64,000 bases of DNA from assembly GCF_003337355.1 (NCBI RefSeq), contig NZ_QPJW01000002.1, positions 62,001 to 126,000 of the forward strand. Reading direction: 5' to 3'. Positions 1 to 10,111 of the stretch are shown piece after piece (position 1 is the first letter of the stretch; each line of letters begins with the position of its first letter). This stretch comes from Fontibacillus phaseoli. Its GTDB lineage: Bacteria; Bacillota; Bacilli; Paenibacillales; Paenibacillaceae. Position numbers and translations under genes: made by a program. The notes beneath the pieces were generated by a model. That model was given only the letters and a program-made list of their open reading frames with translations, had not been told where the DNA came from and made no database searches.

Positions 1-1252
1 CTTCATTCTTCTCGGCTTTTTTACGGTACCGCGTATCCAGCTTAGGAAACAATCCGAAGTTGGCGTTCATCGGCTGAAAATGCTCAAAATCTGCTGTGGT
101 AATATAACGCGCCATACTGCCGAGCGTCGTGTCTTCCGGGAAAACGATACCTTCTTGGTCCGCAAAGGTGAGGGAAGCGTTGATGCCTGCGATCAATCCG
201 GAGGCGGCCGATTCTACATAGCCTTCCACTCCCGTCATCTGCCCGGCGAAAAAGAGCGTAGGACGCTTCTTCAATTGATAGGTCGGCTGCATCAATTTCG
301 GTGAATTAATAAAAGTATTGCGGTGCATAACGCCGTAGCGTACAAATTCCGCTTGCTCAAGCCCGGGAATCATGGAGAAGACCCGTTTCTGTTCGCCCCA
401 CTTCAAATGGGTCTGAAAACCCACCAGATTGTACAGCGTTCCCGCTGCATTATCCTGGCGCAATTGTACAACCGCATGCGGCAACGTACCCGTATGGGGA
501 TTGACCAGACCGACAGGCTTCATCGGACCGAATAGCGCCGTTTGCTTGCCCCGGCGCATCATAATTTCGATCGGCATGCAGCCCTCGAAATAAACTTCTT
601 TTTCAAACTCTTTCAGTTGGGCAACCTCGGCCGTGATCAACGCTTCGTAGAAAGCGTCGAATTCCTGCTCCGTCATCGGACAATTGAGATAAGCAGCTTC
701 CCCCTTGTCATAGCGAGAAGCCAGATAGACCTTGTCCATGTCGATCGAATCCCTCTCCACAATCGGAGCGGCCGCATCGTAGAAATAAAAATAATCTTCT
801 CCGGTCAAACTGCGAATTTGCTCCGACAATGCCGGAGAAGTCAAAGGTCCGGTAGCGATGATGACGATACCTTCCTGCGGAATTTCGGTAATCTCTTCAT
901 TTACTACCTCTACAAGCGGGTGTTCATGTAGGCTCTTCGTAATCTCGCCGGAAAAGCCGTCCCTGTCGACGGCAAGTGCTCCCCCGGCTGGCACGGCGTT
1001 ACGGTCGGCTGCCCCAAGAATTAGCGAATTCAGCATCCGCATTTCTTCCTTGAGCACCCCGACCGCATTAGTAAGGCCATTCGCCCGCAGCGAGTTGCTG
1101 CAAACGAGTTCGGCGAATTTGTCGGTATGATGGGCCGGTGTCTTCACCACCGGGCGCATTTCGTATAAAGTCACGGGAATCCCCCGGCTCGCGAGCTGCC
1201 AGGCAGCTTCACTGCCGGCCAGCCCCGCGCCGATGACGGTTACCCTGTTCAT
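1..1252 (-). CDS. trmFO: TrmFO, folate/FAD-dependent tRNA m5U54 methyltransferase (3' end outside window)
   Basis: The reading frame begins at ATG 1252 and runs off the window at base 1, giving about 417 residues; the family is about 435-440, so only a short C-terminal piece is missing. The N-terminus reads [18 protein letters not shown], a GxGxxG FAD-binding fold, followed by the YEMRP segment typical of TrmFO/Gid. The enzyme makes ribothymidine at tRNA position 54 using methylenetetrahydrofolate. It lies just downstream of topA (45-bp gap), the same topA-gid order as in Bacillus. A G-rich stretch about 15 bases before the ATG is a weak ribosome site. Confidence 0.93.
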   Translation of the reverse strand, partial: MNRVTVIGAGLAGSEAAWQLASRGIPVTLYEMRPVVKTPAHHTDKFAELVCSNSLRANGLTNAVGVLKEEMRMLNSLILGAADRNAVPAGGALAVDRDGFSGEITKSLHEHPLVEVVNEEITEIPQEGIVIIATGPLTSPALSEQIRSLTGEDYFYFYDAAAPIVERDSIDMDKVYLASRYDKGEAAYLNCPMTEQEFDAFYEALITAEVAQLKEFEKEVYFEGCMPIEIMMRRGKQTALFGPMKPVGLVNPHTGTLPHAVVQLRQDNAAGTLYNLVGFQTHLKWGEQKRVFSMIPGLEQAEFVRYGVMHRNTFINSPKLMQPTYQLKKRPTLFFAGQMTGVEGYVESAASGLIAGINASLTFADQEGIVFPEDTTLGSMARYITTADFEHFQPMNANFGLFPKLDTRYRKKAEKNE

Positions 1253-1297
1253 CTCTGTCACGCTAAATCCCCCCAGATCGTGCTGTTCATTAATACA

Positions 1298-3400
1298 CTA
1301 TTCAACTGCCGAATCGTCATCCTGTTCCTCGATCTGCTCTACAAAATCGCAGGAAGTACACTGCAGTTTGCCGCCTTGCTTATTCCGTTTCTCCACGACG
1401 AGCGATCCGCATTTCGGACACGGTTTCGGCGAAGGCTTATCCCAGGAAACGAAATCGCAATCCGGGTAACGGTCGCAACCGTAAAATATTCTGCCCTTCT
1501 TGCTACGGCGTTCCACCACATGGCCTTCCTTGCATTTAGGGCATGTAACGCCGATATCCTTGATGATCGGCTTGGTGTTACGACAGTCGGGAAATCCCGA
1601 ACAAGCCAAGAATTTTCCGAATCGACCGAGTTTATACACCAACGGCTTGCCGCACTTCTCGCAAATTTCATCGGAAACCTCATCAGCGATTTCAATTTCC
1701 TTCATCTCTTCTTCAGCGACTTCCAGCCGCTTTTCGAATGTTTCATAGAAATCGCCCAATACTCGAACCCAATCCTCGGATCCTTCCTCCACATGGTCGA
1801 GGTCACCTTCCATATGAGCGGTAAACTCCACATCGAGAATTTCCGGGAAAAACTGTTCCATTTGCTCAATGATCAGCTCCCCAAGCTCGGTAGGCATGAA
1901 TTTCTTCTCTTCGATCGCCACATAACCGCGCTTCTGGATCGTTTCCAGAGTCGGGGCATAGGTGCTTGGGCGTCCGATGCCAAGCTCCTCCAGCGTCTTC
2001 ACCAGACGGGCCTCGGTATACCTTGGCGGAGGTTGGGTAAAATGCTGCTTCGGTTCGATTTCTTCCATTTTGAGCTGATCCCCCGTATGCAGAGGAGGCA
2101 GAAATTTATTGTCATCGGTAGTTCCGTCGTCATTGCCTTCTACATACACCTTCATAAATCCGGGAAACCGGATTTTAGAACCAACCGCACGGAAAATAGC
2201 ATCCCCCGCGGCAATATCAACCGACATCGTGTCCAACACTGCCGATGCCATCTGACTGGCCATGAAACGCTCCCAAACCAGCTTGTATAAGCGATACTGA
2301 TCCCGGCTCGTGAACGCCTTGACCGATTCGGGATCACGCAAAGCCGAGGTAGGACGAATCGCTTCGTGCGCATCCTGGGCTCCCGCCGCTTTTTTCGAAT
2401 ATTGGCGCGGTGCTTCAGGCACAAAATCCTCACCGAACTTCTCGGTGATATACTCTTTGGCTTCATCCTGAGCCGAGGAAGCAATGCGGGTGGAGTCCGT
2501 ACGCATATAAGTGATTAATCCGACCGTGCCTTCTTTTCCAAGATCGACGCCCTCATAAAGCTGTTGGGCGACAGACATCGTTTTGGCTGCACGGAAATTC
2601 AGCTTACGTGCCGCTTCCTGCTGCAAAGAGCTTGTCGTAAACGGAGCGGCGGGGTGGCGAAGCCGTTCCTTCTCTTTCACGTCGGCGACTTTATAATCGG
2701 CGTTCTCAATCGCCTTTAATATTTCTTTGACCTGAGTCTCATTGCCCAGCTCGAGTTTCTCGCCTTTGAACTTATGGAACTTGGCCTCAAAAAGATTATC
2801 CCCGGTCAATAGTTTTGCCGTAATGCTCCAGTATTCCTCAGGAACGAACGCCGAAATCTCGTTTTCCCGATCCAATATGATCTTCACCGCGACCGATTGA
2901 ACCCGGCCGGCGGATAAACCCTTCTTTACCTTTTTCCACAGCAGCGGACTGATTTTATAACCTACCAAACGATCCAGAATTCGTCTAGCCTGCTGGGCGT
3001 TCACCAGATCCATATTGATCTTGCGTGGGGTTTTAAAGGCGTCTTTCACAGCCTGCTTCGTAATTTCATTAAAAACCACGCGGCATGTTTCCGTCTGGTC
3101 CACGTCCAGGACGTGAGCCAAATGCCAAGCTATCGCTTCTCCTTCGCGATCGGGGTCAGCCGCCAGATATATTTTTTTAACCTTTTTACTGGCATCTTTA
3201 AGTTCTTTTAATACTGAACCTTTCCCACGGATCGTAATATACTTCGGACTGAAGTCGTTCTCTACTTCAACCCCAATTTGACTCTTGGGCAAATCGCGAA
3301 CATGACCCATTGAGGCCTTCACGATGTATTTGCTCCCTAGGTATTTGCCAATCGTTTTCGCCTTGGCAGGCGACTCCACGATGACGAGTGAATCCGCCAC
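1298..3400 (-). CDS. topA: DNA topoisomerase I
   Basis: A 700-residue type IA topoisomerase that relaxes negative supercoils. The TOPRIM domain starts at once ([18 protein letters not shown], later [15 protein letters not shown]). The catalytic tyrosine is in [12 protein letters not shown] near residue 297. Three C-terminal C4 zinc ribbons are visible (CEKC..CSGFPDC, CPKC..CDRYPDC, CPKC..CTSC). Translation starts at GTG 3400, with GGAGG eight bases upstream. It sits between dprA and trmFO in conserved order. Length and motifs are complete. Confidence 0.98.
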   Translation of the reverse strand: MADSLVIVESPAKAKTIGKYLGSKYIVKASMGHVRDLPKSQIGVEVENDFSPKYITIRGKGSVLKELKDASKKVKKIYLAADPDREGEAIAWHLAHVLDVDQTETCRVVFNEITKQAVKDAFKTPRKINMDLVNAQQARRILDRLVGYKISPLLWKKVKKGLSAGRVQSVAVKIILDRENEISAFVPEEYWSITAKLLTGDNLFEAKFHKFKGEKLELGNETQVKEILKAIENADYKVADVKEKERLRHPAAPFTTSSLQQEAARKLNFRAAKTMSVAQQLYEGVDLGKEGTVGLITYMRTDSTRIASSAQDEAKEYITEKFGEDFVPEAPRQYSKKAAGAQDAHEAIRPTSALRDPESVKAFTSRDQYRLYKLVWERFMASQMASAVLDTMSVDIAAGDAIFRAVGSKIRFPGFMKVYVEGNDDGTTDDNKFLPPLHTGDQLKMEEIEPKQHFTQPPPRYTEARLVKTLEELGIGRPSTYAPTLETIQKRGYVAIEEKKFMPTELGELIIEQMEQFFPEILDVEFTAHMEGDLDHVEEGSEDWVRVLGDFYETFEKRLEVAEEEMKEIEIADEVSDEICEKCGKPLVYKLGRFGKFLACSGFPDCRNTKPIIKDIGVTCPKCKEGHVVERRSKKGRIFYGCDRYPDCDFVSWDKPSPKPCPKCGSLVVEKRNKQGGKLQCTSCDFVEQIEEQDDDSAVE

Positions 3401-3515
3401 AGGTTCATCCTCCTCTCAAACAATCCAGAACTTATTATTCATCATTAAAATCAGGGCTTCCCCTGGGTAAATAATATATAGTCTTTGTTTCATGCCACTC
3501 TCGGTTAGGAATGGA

Positions 3516-4604
3516 CTATATAATCTTATAAACAGAACCAGGTAATTGAACTACCTCTTTTTTCATGATTAAAGATAACAGAACTGAATGTAAAAGTCCA
3601 AAATCCCATCCGGACTCATTCATTAACCCTTCAAAAGTGGAGTTCCCCTGCTCCAACATATGGTATATGCGCCGCTCCTCTATTGTCAACTCGATTCTGG
3701 ATGGCTCCGGTTCATATGTAGGTGAAACACTAGGAAGGAAGTGCTCGTATTCTTCCAAGATATCACCCGGCTCCGTTACGATTTTTGCGCCTTGCTTAAG
3801 CAGTCCCAGCGTCCCCCGGCTCTTAGGCGAAGTAATCGGACCCGGAACGGCGAACACATCCCGACCTTCCTCCAACGCCTGGTCCGCCGTAATCAGCGAG
3901 CCGCTGCGGACATCCGCTTCCACCACTACCGTCCCCCGGGTCATTCCGGCAATGATGCGATTCCGTTGAGGGAACATGCCCGGGTGCCCTTTCGTGCCTA
4001 TCGGATACTCGGATACGATCAGCCCGGATTCTGCAATTTTCCGGTAAAGGGTAACATGCTCTCGAGGGTAAACCTCATCAATGGCCGTACCCAGCACCGC
4101 GACTGTGGACCCGCCTGCATTTAACGCCGCTTCGTGACAAATACCGTCTATGCCCCGCGCCAGCCCGCTAACGATTGTTATTCCGCGGGAGCATAGCGCT
4201 TCGGTCAGCCATATTCCGATTTTGCGACCGTAGGCGGTTGGCACCCTAGTTCCGACCATCGCCACCGAGAGACCGACAAGCAGACTTCTGTTGCCAAGAG
4301 TGTACAATACCCAGGGAGGTTTTGCCGTTTCCTTCATTAATATAGGATACGATTCATCTAGACAGGTCACGGGAAAAATTCCCTTCCGGTGCATGAGGTC
4401 CATCCGTCCCTCAATCCAGCTTGACGTAAAGCGCTCGGACATCCGCAAAGCCAGCTCCGCTTCCAGTCCGCATTCCATCCAATCTATAGCAGAGAATTCC
4501 AGCGCATGCCCCCATTCCTTGTTCGCGGAAACAATATCCGATATTTTCTTCCAACCCAGCCCCGGACTCTCCTGAAGCCCGATTAGAATACAACGTTTGT
4601 CCAT
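3516..4604 (-). CDS. dprA: DprA/Smf DNA-processing protein
   Basis: A 362-residue protein that loads RecA on incoming single-stranded DNA during transformation. The Rossmann-like core is clear: VGTRVPTAYGRKIG, SGLARGIDGICHEAAL, YPREHVTLYRKI and PQRNRIIAG, followed by a C-terminal winged-helix-like region. The frame is open to 4673, but that start lies inside the sucD terminator hairpin. ATG 4604 has GGGGGAAG directly upstream and gives the family-typical N-terminus (MDKRCILIGLQ), so it is preferred. It follows sucD in the usual sucCD-dprA-topA order. Confidence 0.95.
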   Translation of the reverse strand: MDKRCILIGLQESPGLGWKKISDIVSANKEWGHALEFSAIDWMECGLEAELALRMSERFTSSWIEGRMDLMHRKGIFPVTCLDESYPILMKETAKPPWVLYTLGNRSLLVGLSVAMVGTRVPTAYGRKIGIWLTEALCSRGITIVSGLARGIDGICHEAALNAGGSTVAVLGTAIDEVYPREHVTLYRKIAESGLIVSEYPIGTKGHPGMFPQRNRIIAGMTRGTVVVEADVRSGSLITADQALEEGRDVFAVPGPITSPKSRGTLGLLKQGAKIVTEPGDILEEYEHFLPSVSPTYEPEPSRIELTIEERRIYHMLEQGNSTFEGLMNESGWDFGLLHSVLLSLIMKKEVVQLPGSVYKII

Positions 4605-4649
4605 CGTCTTCCCCCATTCCCTGTTCGGCCCGCAAGCCGGAAAATCCAT

Positions 4650-4693
4650 AAAAAAAAGCAACCTTCTCCCCACATGGGACCAGAAGGTTGCTT
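4650..4693 (-). terminator. Intrinsic terminator after sucD
   Basis: Twelve-base perfect arms (AAGCAACCTTCT at 4657-4668 and its complement at 4682-4693) are followed on the minus strand by a run of seven to eight Ts. It ends the sucCD transcript 29 bases after the sucD stop. The overlap with the longer dprA frame argues for the shorter dprA start. Confidence 0.9.
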
Positions 4694-4721
4694 ACCTTTA
4701 TCCAAGTATATCAGAAATTGC

Positions 4722-5651
4722 TTAATGTGTCGTGCAGCTGTTTAAAATTCCGCGTTCCTCCAGCACACTAACGAGTGTGGAGCCCATTTCGGAAGGAGTT
4801 GGCGCCACCCGGATGCCGCATTCCTCCAGTTTCGATATTTTCTCTTTGGCGGTACCTTTCCCGCCGGAAATAATCGCACCCGCATGGCCCATCCGTTTAC
4901 CCGGGGGCGCCGTTACGCCGCCTATAAAGCCTACAACCGGCTTCTTCATATGGTCGCGGATCCATTCTGCCGCTTCCTCTTCCGCCGTGCCACCGATCTC
5001 TCCGATCATGATAACCGCCTGCGTGTTGTCGTCTTCGTTAAACATCTCCAAAATATCGATAAATTCCGACCCTTTTACCGGGTCGCCGCCAATGCCAATG
5101 GCGGAAGATTGACCGATTCCGCGGGTCGTCAGTTGATGAACCGCTTCATAAGTGAGCGTTCCGCTCCGCGAAACGACGCCAACATGGCCCGGCAGATGGA
5201 TATAACCCGGCATAATTCCGATCTTGCACTCTCCCGGCGTAATGACACCCGGACAGTTTGGACCGATCAGGACGGTCTTTTTCCCCTCCATATAACGCTT
5301 TACCTTCACCATATCCAGCACCGGAATGCCTTCCGTGATACAAATAACGAGTTCCATTTCCGCTTCAACCGCTTCAAGGATAGAATCGGCTGCAAACGCA
5401 GGCGGTACATAAATGACACTGGCAGTAGCTCCTGTAGCCGCTTTTGCTTCTCTCACCGTATTAAAAACCGGAAGGCTGACGGTCTCCCCATTCTCAAGCT
5501 CAATTTCGACCGAGGTCCCGCCTTTTCCGGGAGAAGTACCTCCGACCATTTGAGTTCCGTAATCCAGCGCCCCTTTGGCATGGAACAGGGCGGTTTTCCC
5601 TGTAATCCCCTGGGTAATGACTTTTGTATTTTTATCTACCAAAATACTCAT
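4722..5651 (-). CDS. sucD: Succinyl-CoA synthetase alpha subunit
   Basis: A 309-residue CoA-binding subunit of succinyl-CoA ligase, acting in the TCA cycle with SucC. The N-terminal CoA-binding Rossmann fold ([29 protein letters not shown]) and the segment carrying the phosphorylated histidine ([18 protein letters not shown], near residue 250) are intact. ATG 5651 has GGGAGG 8-9 bases upstream. The gene is 34 bases downstream of sucC and presumably cotranscribed. It ends with a short tail (GILNSCTTH) slightly longer than many homologues. Confidence 0.97.
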   Translation of the reverse strand: MSILVDKNTKVITQGITGKTALFHAKGALDYGTQMVGGTSPGKGGTSVEIELENGETVSLPVFNTVREAKAATGATASVIYVPPAFAADSILEAVEAEMELVICITEGIPVLDMVKVKRYMEGKKTVLIGPNCPGVITPGECKIGIMPGYIHLPGHVGVVSRSGTLTYEAVHQLTTRGIGQSSAIGIGGDPVKGSEFIDILEMFNEDDNTQAVIMIGEIGGTAEEEAAEWIRDHMKKPVVGFIGGVTAPPGKRMGHAGAIISGGKGTAKEKISKLEECGIRVAPTPSEMGSTLVSVLEERGILNSCTTH

Positions 5652-5685
5652 ACTTCGAGCCTCCCATCATGGATAAGATGTTTAG

Positions 5686-6846
5686 TTACGATACGAGTGC
5701 AACGATTTGCTGGGCGCCATCGGCCATGGAATCCGCTGATACGATAGCCAGTCCCGATTCGGCAAGAATCTGCTTGCCCAATTCTACATTCGTTCCTTCC
5801 AGGCGCACGACCAACGGACGGTCCAAGCCGACCTGCTTTGCCGCTTCTACAACACCGGAGGCGATAACATCGCATTTCATGATGCCCCCAAAGATATTGA
5901 TGAAGATCCCCTTCACCTTCGCATCGGACAAAATGATCTTAAACGCTTCCGTAACTTTCTCGGCCGTCGCACCGCCACCCACATCCAGGAAATTGGCCGG
6001 GTCCCCGCCGTAATATTTAATAATGTCCATCGTCGCCATAGCCAGCCCGGCCCCGTTGACCATACAGCCGATGTTGCCGTCCAGGGCAATATAGCTTAGA
6101 TCAAACTTGGAAGCTTCAATTTCCTTGGCGTCTTCCTCTTCCAAATCGCGGAGGGCTAAAATATCTTTGTGGCGGAACAGCGCGTTGGAATCAAAATTCA
6201 GTTTCGCATCCAGCGCCATCACATCCCCGTCTCCGGTAACAACGAGCGGGTTGATTTCCGCGATGGAACAATCCTTATCTACGAACGCTGCATACAGGGC
6301 CAACATAAACCCGGCCGCTTTGTTCACGAGCTCTTTCGGAATATGGATGGCAAACGCCAACCTGCGCGCCTGATACGGCTGTAGTCCAAGTGCCGGATCA
6401 ATGACTTCCTTGAATATTTTTTCAGGCGCATTCGCCGCTACTTCCTCGATTTCCGTTCCGCCTTCTTCCGAGGCCATCATAACTACGCTTCCCGTGCCCC
6501 GGTCTACTACAACGCCGACATAATATTCCTTCTTGATGTCGCAGCCTTGCTCAATGAGCAGGCGTTTTACCTCTTTGCCCTCCGGTCCCGTCTGGTGCGT
6601 TACCAATACTTTACCAAGGATCTCCTGAGCATAGCTCCGTACTTCGTCCAAATTTTTAGCCACTTTCACGCCACCGGCTTTGCCCCGGCCCCCCGCGTGA
6701 ATTTGCGCCTTTACGACCACCACCGGGCTGCCCAGCGCTACCGCAGCTTCCACGGCTTCGTCAACCGTAAATGCCACTTTTCCGGCGGGAACAGAGACAC
6801 CATACTGCTTCAAAACTTCTTTTCCTTGATATTCATGGATATTCAT
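5686..6846 (-). CDS. sucC: Succinyl-CoA synthetase beta subunit
   Basis: A 386-residue ATP-grasp subunit that binds nucleotide and succinate and pairs with SucD. It begins [17 protein letters not shown], the standard SucC start, with the ATP-grasp lid region [16 protein letters not shown], the metal-site stretch AEINPLVV and the C-terminal flavodoxin-like [10 protein letters not shown]. The ribosome site AGGAGG lies about 8 bases before the ATG. It is the first gene of the sucCD unit, with an extended -10 promoter candidate about 65 bases upstream. Confidence 0.97.
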   Translation of the reverse strand: MNIHEYQGKEVLKQYGVSVPAGKVAFTVDEAVEAAVALGSPVVVVKAQIHAGGRGKAGGVKVAKNLDEVRSYAQEILGKVLVTHQTGPEGKEVKRLLIEQGCDIKKEYYVGVVVDRGTGSVVMMASEEGGTEIEEVAANAPEKIFKEVIDPALGLQPYQARRLAFAIHIPKELVNKAAGFMLALYAAFVDKDCSIAEINPLVVTGDGDVMALDAKLNFDSNALFRHKDILALRDLEEEDAKEIEASKFDLSYIALDGNIGCMVNGAGLAMATMDIIKYYGGDPANFLDVGGGATAEKVTEAFKIILSDAKVKGIFINIFGGIMKCDVIASGVVEAAKQVGLDRPLVVRLEGTNVELGKQILAESGLAIVSADSMADGAQQIVALVS

Positions 6847-6909
6847 GCTTGGAATCCTCCTATCAACAGGCGGTATTAGAAGTAGTGCTAGTTAGATTAA
6901 ACCTAAATA

Positions 6910-6940
6910 ATTGTATCATGTTTTTAAAACGCTTTCCTTA
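6910..6940 (-). promoter_or_regulatory. Candidate sucC promoter with cre-like site
   Basis: On the minus strand the segment TGATACAAT is an extended -10 (TGn plus TACAAT, 6910-6915) with no good -35. Just upstream, GGAAAGCGTTTTAA (about 6925-6938) resembles a CcpA cre box (TGNAANCGNWNNCW), with mismatches at two conserved positions. Catabolite control of the TCA cycle is common in Firmicutes, so the placement is sensible. The site itself is only a moderate match. Confidence 0.4.
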
Positions 6941-7244
6941 AAAAGTTCATGATTTATACACAACTTTTTTGTATCGTTTTCATCTCAATCCGAGATGGAT
7001 TCAGCTATTTTTGAAACCGGATCCCTTAATATTGCCTAAGCAACTCGTTCATGAAATTTCGTGTCACACAGTAAAAAATTTGTCTTTATCTGTAATTCAC
7101 ATGGTGACCCTCTAGTCAACAAATAATATCAATTTGCGATAATTTTCTGCAACGCTATCCTCTCTTAACCATGTGCTTTCATTTAAATCAATGTGAACAA
7201 AACGCTTGCATTTCGCATTATGTATATGTTTCCGCTCAAAACTA
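6941..7244. other. AT-rich divergent intergenic region sucC/comM
   Basis: About 300 bases of AT-rich sequence between the divergent sucC and comM promoters. I see no convincing ORF, RNA element or repeat here. Confidence 0.5.
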
Positions 7245-7273
7245 TTGACTTTTCCTGGGTAACCTTCTAATAT
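7245..7273 (+). promoter_or_regulatory. SigA-type promoter for comM
   Basis: TTGACT (7245-7250), a 17-base spacer and TAATAT (7268-7273). This near-consensus pair predicts a transcript start close to 7280 and a leader of about 95 bases before the comM ATG. Confidence 0.75.
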
Positions 7274-7373
7274 ACGGACCAAGAGCATGACGGAAAATTC
7301 GGAAGCACCTTTTTTCCACTTGAACGGCTGGGACATTTTCCCGCCGAAACCATCGGAAGAGAGGTGTTTTCTT

Positions 7374-8960
7374 ATGTACGGAAAATTGTACAGCGCTTGT
7401 TTATACGGGATTGATGGCGTATTGATTGAGGTAGAGGTGGATTTATCTAGCGGCATTCCCCAAACCCATTTGGTCGGTCTTCCGGATTCCGCGGTTCGGG
7501 AGGCCGTGGACCGGGTCAGAGCTGCGCTTAAAAATTGCGGCTATACCTTTCCGCTTCAGCGGGTCACGATCAATCTCGCACCGGCCGATCTTAGAAAAGA
7601 GGGTACAGCGTTTGATTTAGCGATTGCATTAGGCCTATTAACCTCCAGCGGCCAGGTCGTTCTGCCGGAAGAAGAAAAGATTCTAATCATCGGGGAATTG
7701 TCACTCGAAGGAGCCCTGCGACCTGTGCCGGGTGTGCTGCCTATGGTAGATTTAGCCCGTCGTCAGGAATTCAATGCAGTGCTCGTACCGGAAGACAATG
7801 TTCCTGAAGCTCTGCTGCTGGATGGAATTAGAGTGTACGGACTCAGCCATTTAAGCGAGCTATCTCCGGATCGGAAATCAGCACCGGGCAAGAATGAAAC
7901 GGTCGTACTAAAAGCTCTGAACCATTTGCAGCGAAAAAAAACTGCAGCCAGCGACCTCGCCTCCCCCGGTCATACCATAGCTCCACCGGAAAACTACAGC
8001 GATGTACTTGGACACCGCCATATTAAACGGGCGCTTACGATCGCAGCGGCAGGAATGCATAATATCATGCTGATCGGACCTCCCGGAACCGGAAAAACGA
8101 TGCTGATCCGCAGGTTGCCGACTATTCTTCCTCCCCTGACCGCAAGCGAATCTTTGGAGGTCACCAATATCTACAGCGCAGCAGGTAAATTAAAGCAGTT
8201 CGAAAGCGGCTTGATCACGAAGCGCCCTTTTCGTTCCCCGCATCATACGATTTCAGGCGGCGGCCTGATCGGAGGGGGAAGCATTCCGAAACCGGGCGAG
8301 GTCAGCCTCGCTCATCGCGGTGTGCTGTTTCTGGACGAGCTGCCGGAATTTTCGCGCCAAGTGCTTGAAATGCTGCGTCAGCCGCTGGAAGAGCGGATCG
8401 TAACGATCAGCCGCTCGCGGGCTTCCTTCACCTTTCCGGCCCATTTTTTGCTGGCAAGCAGTCTAAACCCTTGTCCTTGCGGATTTCTGGGTTCCGAACC
8501 CCCTCAGCCAACCTGTACCTGCACCCCTTTTCGAATTGCTCAATATCGCGAAAAAATCTCCGGTCCACTGCTGGACCGGATCGACATGCATGTGGAAGTT
8601 CCGCGGCCGGAAAACTGGATGAACGACCTTCAACCCTTATCCTCAGAACGGATGAGAGCCGAGGTTGAAAAGGCTGAGCAAATCCAGCATTACCGGTTCC
8701 GCGGCCAAAGGATATCCCGTAACAGCGAGCTGTCAGGCAGCACGTTGCGACGACTCGCCAAGCTTCATCCGGATGCCGGGAAATTGTTAAAATCATCCTT
8801 CGACACCCTTGGCTTAAGCATGCGGGCTTATGATCGAATCTTAAAACTGTCGCGGACCATCGCCGATCTGGAAGCATCCACCGATATTCTCCCCGGCCAT
8901 GTCGCCGAAGCGATCCAATACCGCCATCTCGACAAGCGGGGGCATAGCTTTTCACTCTAA
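7374..8960 (+). CDS. comM: YifB/ComM family Mg-chelatase-like AAA+ ATPase
   Basis: A 528-residue protein with an N-terminal Lon-like fold (YGIDGVLIEVEVDLSSGIP), a Walker A GPPGTGKT, a Walker B LFLDELPEF and a C-terminal Mg-chelatase region with SLNPCPCGF and DRIDMHVEVP. ComM homologues are hexameric helicases that drive branch migration during transformation; the Firmicute proteins are less studied. The frame is open from 7287, but ATG 7374 has GAGAGGTG at correct spacing and gives the family N-terminus MYGKLYSACLYGIDG. It is the only plus-strand gene in this housekeeping stretch. Confidence 0.95.
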   Translation: MYGKLYSACLYGIDGVLIEVEVDLSSGIPQTHLVGLPDSAVREAVDRVRAALKNCGYTFPLQRVTINLAPADLRKEGTAFDLAIALGLLTSSGQVVLPEEEKILIIGELSLEGALRPVPGVLPMVDLARRQEFNAVLVPEDNVPEALLLDGIRVYGLSHLSELSPDRKSAPGKNETVVLKALNHLQRKKTAASDLASPGHTIAPPENYSDVLGHRHIKRALTIAAAGMHNIMLIGPPGTGKTMLIRRLPTILPPLTASESLEVTNIYSAAGKLKQFESGLITKRPFRSPHHTISGGGLIGGGSIPKPGEVSLAHRGVLFLDELPEFSRQVLEMLRQPLEERIVTISRSRASFTFPAHFLLASSLNPCPCGFLGSEPPQPTCTCTPFRIAQYREKISGPLLDRIDMHVEVPRPENWMNDLQPLSSERMRAEVEKAEQIQHYRFRGQRISRNSELSGSTLRRLAKLHPDAGKLLKSSFDTLGLSMRAYDRILKLSRTIADLEASTDILPGHVAEAIQYRHLDKRGHSFSL

Positions 8961-8977
8961 CTGCCCAAAATACATAG

Positions 8978-9018
8978 AAAACCCGCGAAGGCCTTACTTG
9001 CCCAGCGGGTTTATTTAT
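8978..9018 (+). terminator. Terminator after comM
   Basis: AAACCCGC (8979-8986) pairs with GCGGGTTT (9005-9012) and is followed by TATTTAT, 18 bases after the comM stop. The T-run is short but the position is right. Confidence 0.7.
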
Positions 9019-9330
9019 GTATTGATGGAGTCCGAGTCCGATGTCCTTCCACCGTGGATAAATCATCGAATTGTCTTTTAAAAGGTGGACACTTTTCTGA
9101 AAAAGAGATAACATGTTCCCAAATGAACAAGCACAAAATACAGAGCATTCGCACTTGCATAAACCTATATATAGATTTATGAACAATTTATCCATCTACA
9201 CATCTTTGTCCACTTTTAGGTGGACATTTTAAGGATTTTGTCTATCTGAAGCGCACAGTAATGAAGTAACTACGTAAATTTTACGGTTCCGGTTCTTCCG
9301 GGTTTAAACAATCTGCAACATGCCGGTTTT
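9019..9330. other. Intergenic region with GGTGGACA repeats
   Basis: No gene is visible. GGTGGACA followed by a TTTT-rich stretch occurs at 9084-9091 and again at 9219-9226. The second copy also forms a hairpin with TGTCCAC at 9207-9213. The 120 bases between are AT-rich. It may be a residue of an insertion element or an unrelated hairpin; I cannot tell. Confidence 0.4.
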
Positions 9331-9813
9331 TTAAAATGCAGCGACTATATGTTCAAGCGACTCTGAAAAGAATTCGGAATCCCCATGAGATCGCATGACG
9401 ATCCCGATCATATCGAATCGTATTTTGGCATCGAGTTTGGAAGTAAGGTGCAAATAAACTGCAGCCGTATCCCTTACTTGTTTGATCTTGCGGGGAGTGA
9501 TCGATTCGGCTGGCGTGCCGAATGCAGCACTATGAGCGCTGCGGCTGCGCACCTCCACAATAACTATAATATCGCCTTGCATGGCTATAAGATCCAGTTC
9601 GCCGGTACGGCATCGCCAATTGCGCTCCACAATTTTATAGCCCTGACTCTTCAAATAATCCTCCGCGACTTGTTCCGCCCACCGTCCACGGGCTTTCCTT
9701 CCGTCCTTGGGACGCTTGTTGGACGATGCAGGGGGGTTGGCGCATGCGGGATCCTTGACGGATTCGTTAAACCGAGCGGAAGCAGCGGATTTACGCAAAT
9801 CATGATCAGTCAA
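9331..9813 (-). CDS. yraN: UPF0102 (YraN) family nuclease-fold protein
   Basis: 160 residues with the UPF0102 signature of an endonuclease-like fold: GRWAEQVAEDYLKSQGYKI, ERNWRCRTGELDLIA, IVIVEVRSRS and the C-terminal IRFDMIGI. The first 40 residues are a variable, polar extension. The start is TTG 9813, overlapping the end of the upstream ylqH-like gene by 8 bases, with GGGATGGAG just before it. Function is not established in the family; the fold suggests a DNA-processing role. It is the last gene of this minus-strand run. Confidence 0.9.
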   Translation of the reverse strand: MTDHDLRKSAASARFNESVKDPACANPPASSNKRPKDGRKARGRWAEQVAEDYLKSQGYKIVERNWRCRTGELDLIAMQGDIIVIVEVRSRSAHSAAFGTPAESITPRKIKQVRDTAAVYLHLTSKLDAKIRFDMIGIVMRSHGDSEFFSESLEHIVAAF

Positions 9814-10111
9814 GCTCCATCCCTCTTTCCGCCAGTTTATCGGAACGATAAATAAAGCTTAAAATTTCCGCTACCAGGGTATACAATTCCGTCGGGATCT
9901 GGCGGTCCAGATCGAGTTTTGATAACACTTCAACCAGTGCAGCGTCTTCCTGAACCGGAATGGCATGCTCACGGGCCAGGTCCAATATTCTCTCGGCGAG
10001 ATGGCCGCTGCCTTTAGCGGTCACCACCGGAGCCTCATTTTGCTTCGGATCATACTTCAAAGCGACTGCTTTTTTGTATGGGACGGGGTTCTGACTTTCT
10101 TTTTCGCTCAT
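9806..10111 (-). CDS. ylqH: YlqH-like protein, FlhB C-terminal domain homologue
   Basis: 101 residues resembling only the cytoplasmic C-terminal domain of FlhB/YscU export-switch proteins (KKAVALKYDPKQNEAPVVTAKG, then LAREHAIPVQED and VAEILSFIYR). The autocleavage NPTH motif of true FlhB is absent; the equivalent site reads YDPKQNE. The ATG overlaps the stop of the 681-residue ylqG-like gene in an ATGA. The pairing with a FliK-like protein suggests a flagellar or secretion-related origin, but no flagellar gene is nearby. Confidence 0.85.
   Translation of the reverse strand: MSEKESQNPVPYKKAVALKYDPKQNEAPVVTAKGSGHLAERILDLAREHAIPVQEDAALVEVLSKLDLDRQIPTELYTLVAEILSFIYRSDKLAERGMELD

Noticed and set aside
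1280..2290. Long plus-strand ORF of 336 codons
   Set aside because: It is antisense to topA, whose zinc fingers and catalytic motifs are unmistakable; no ribosome site or family resemblance.
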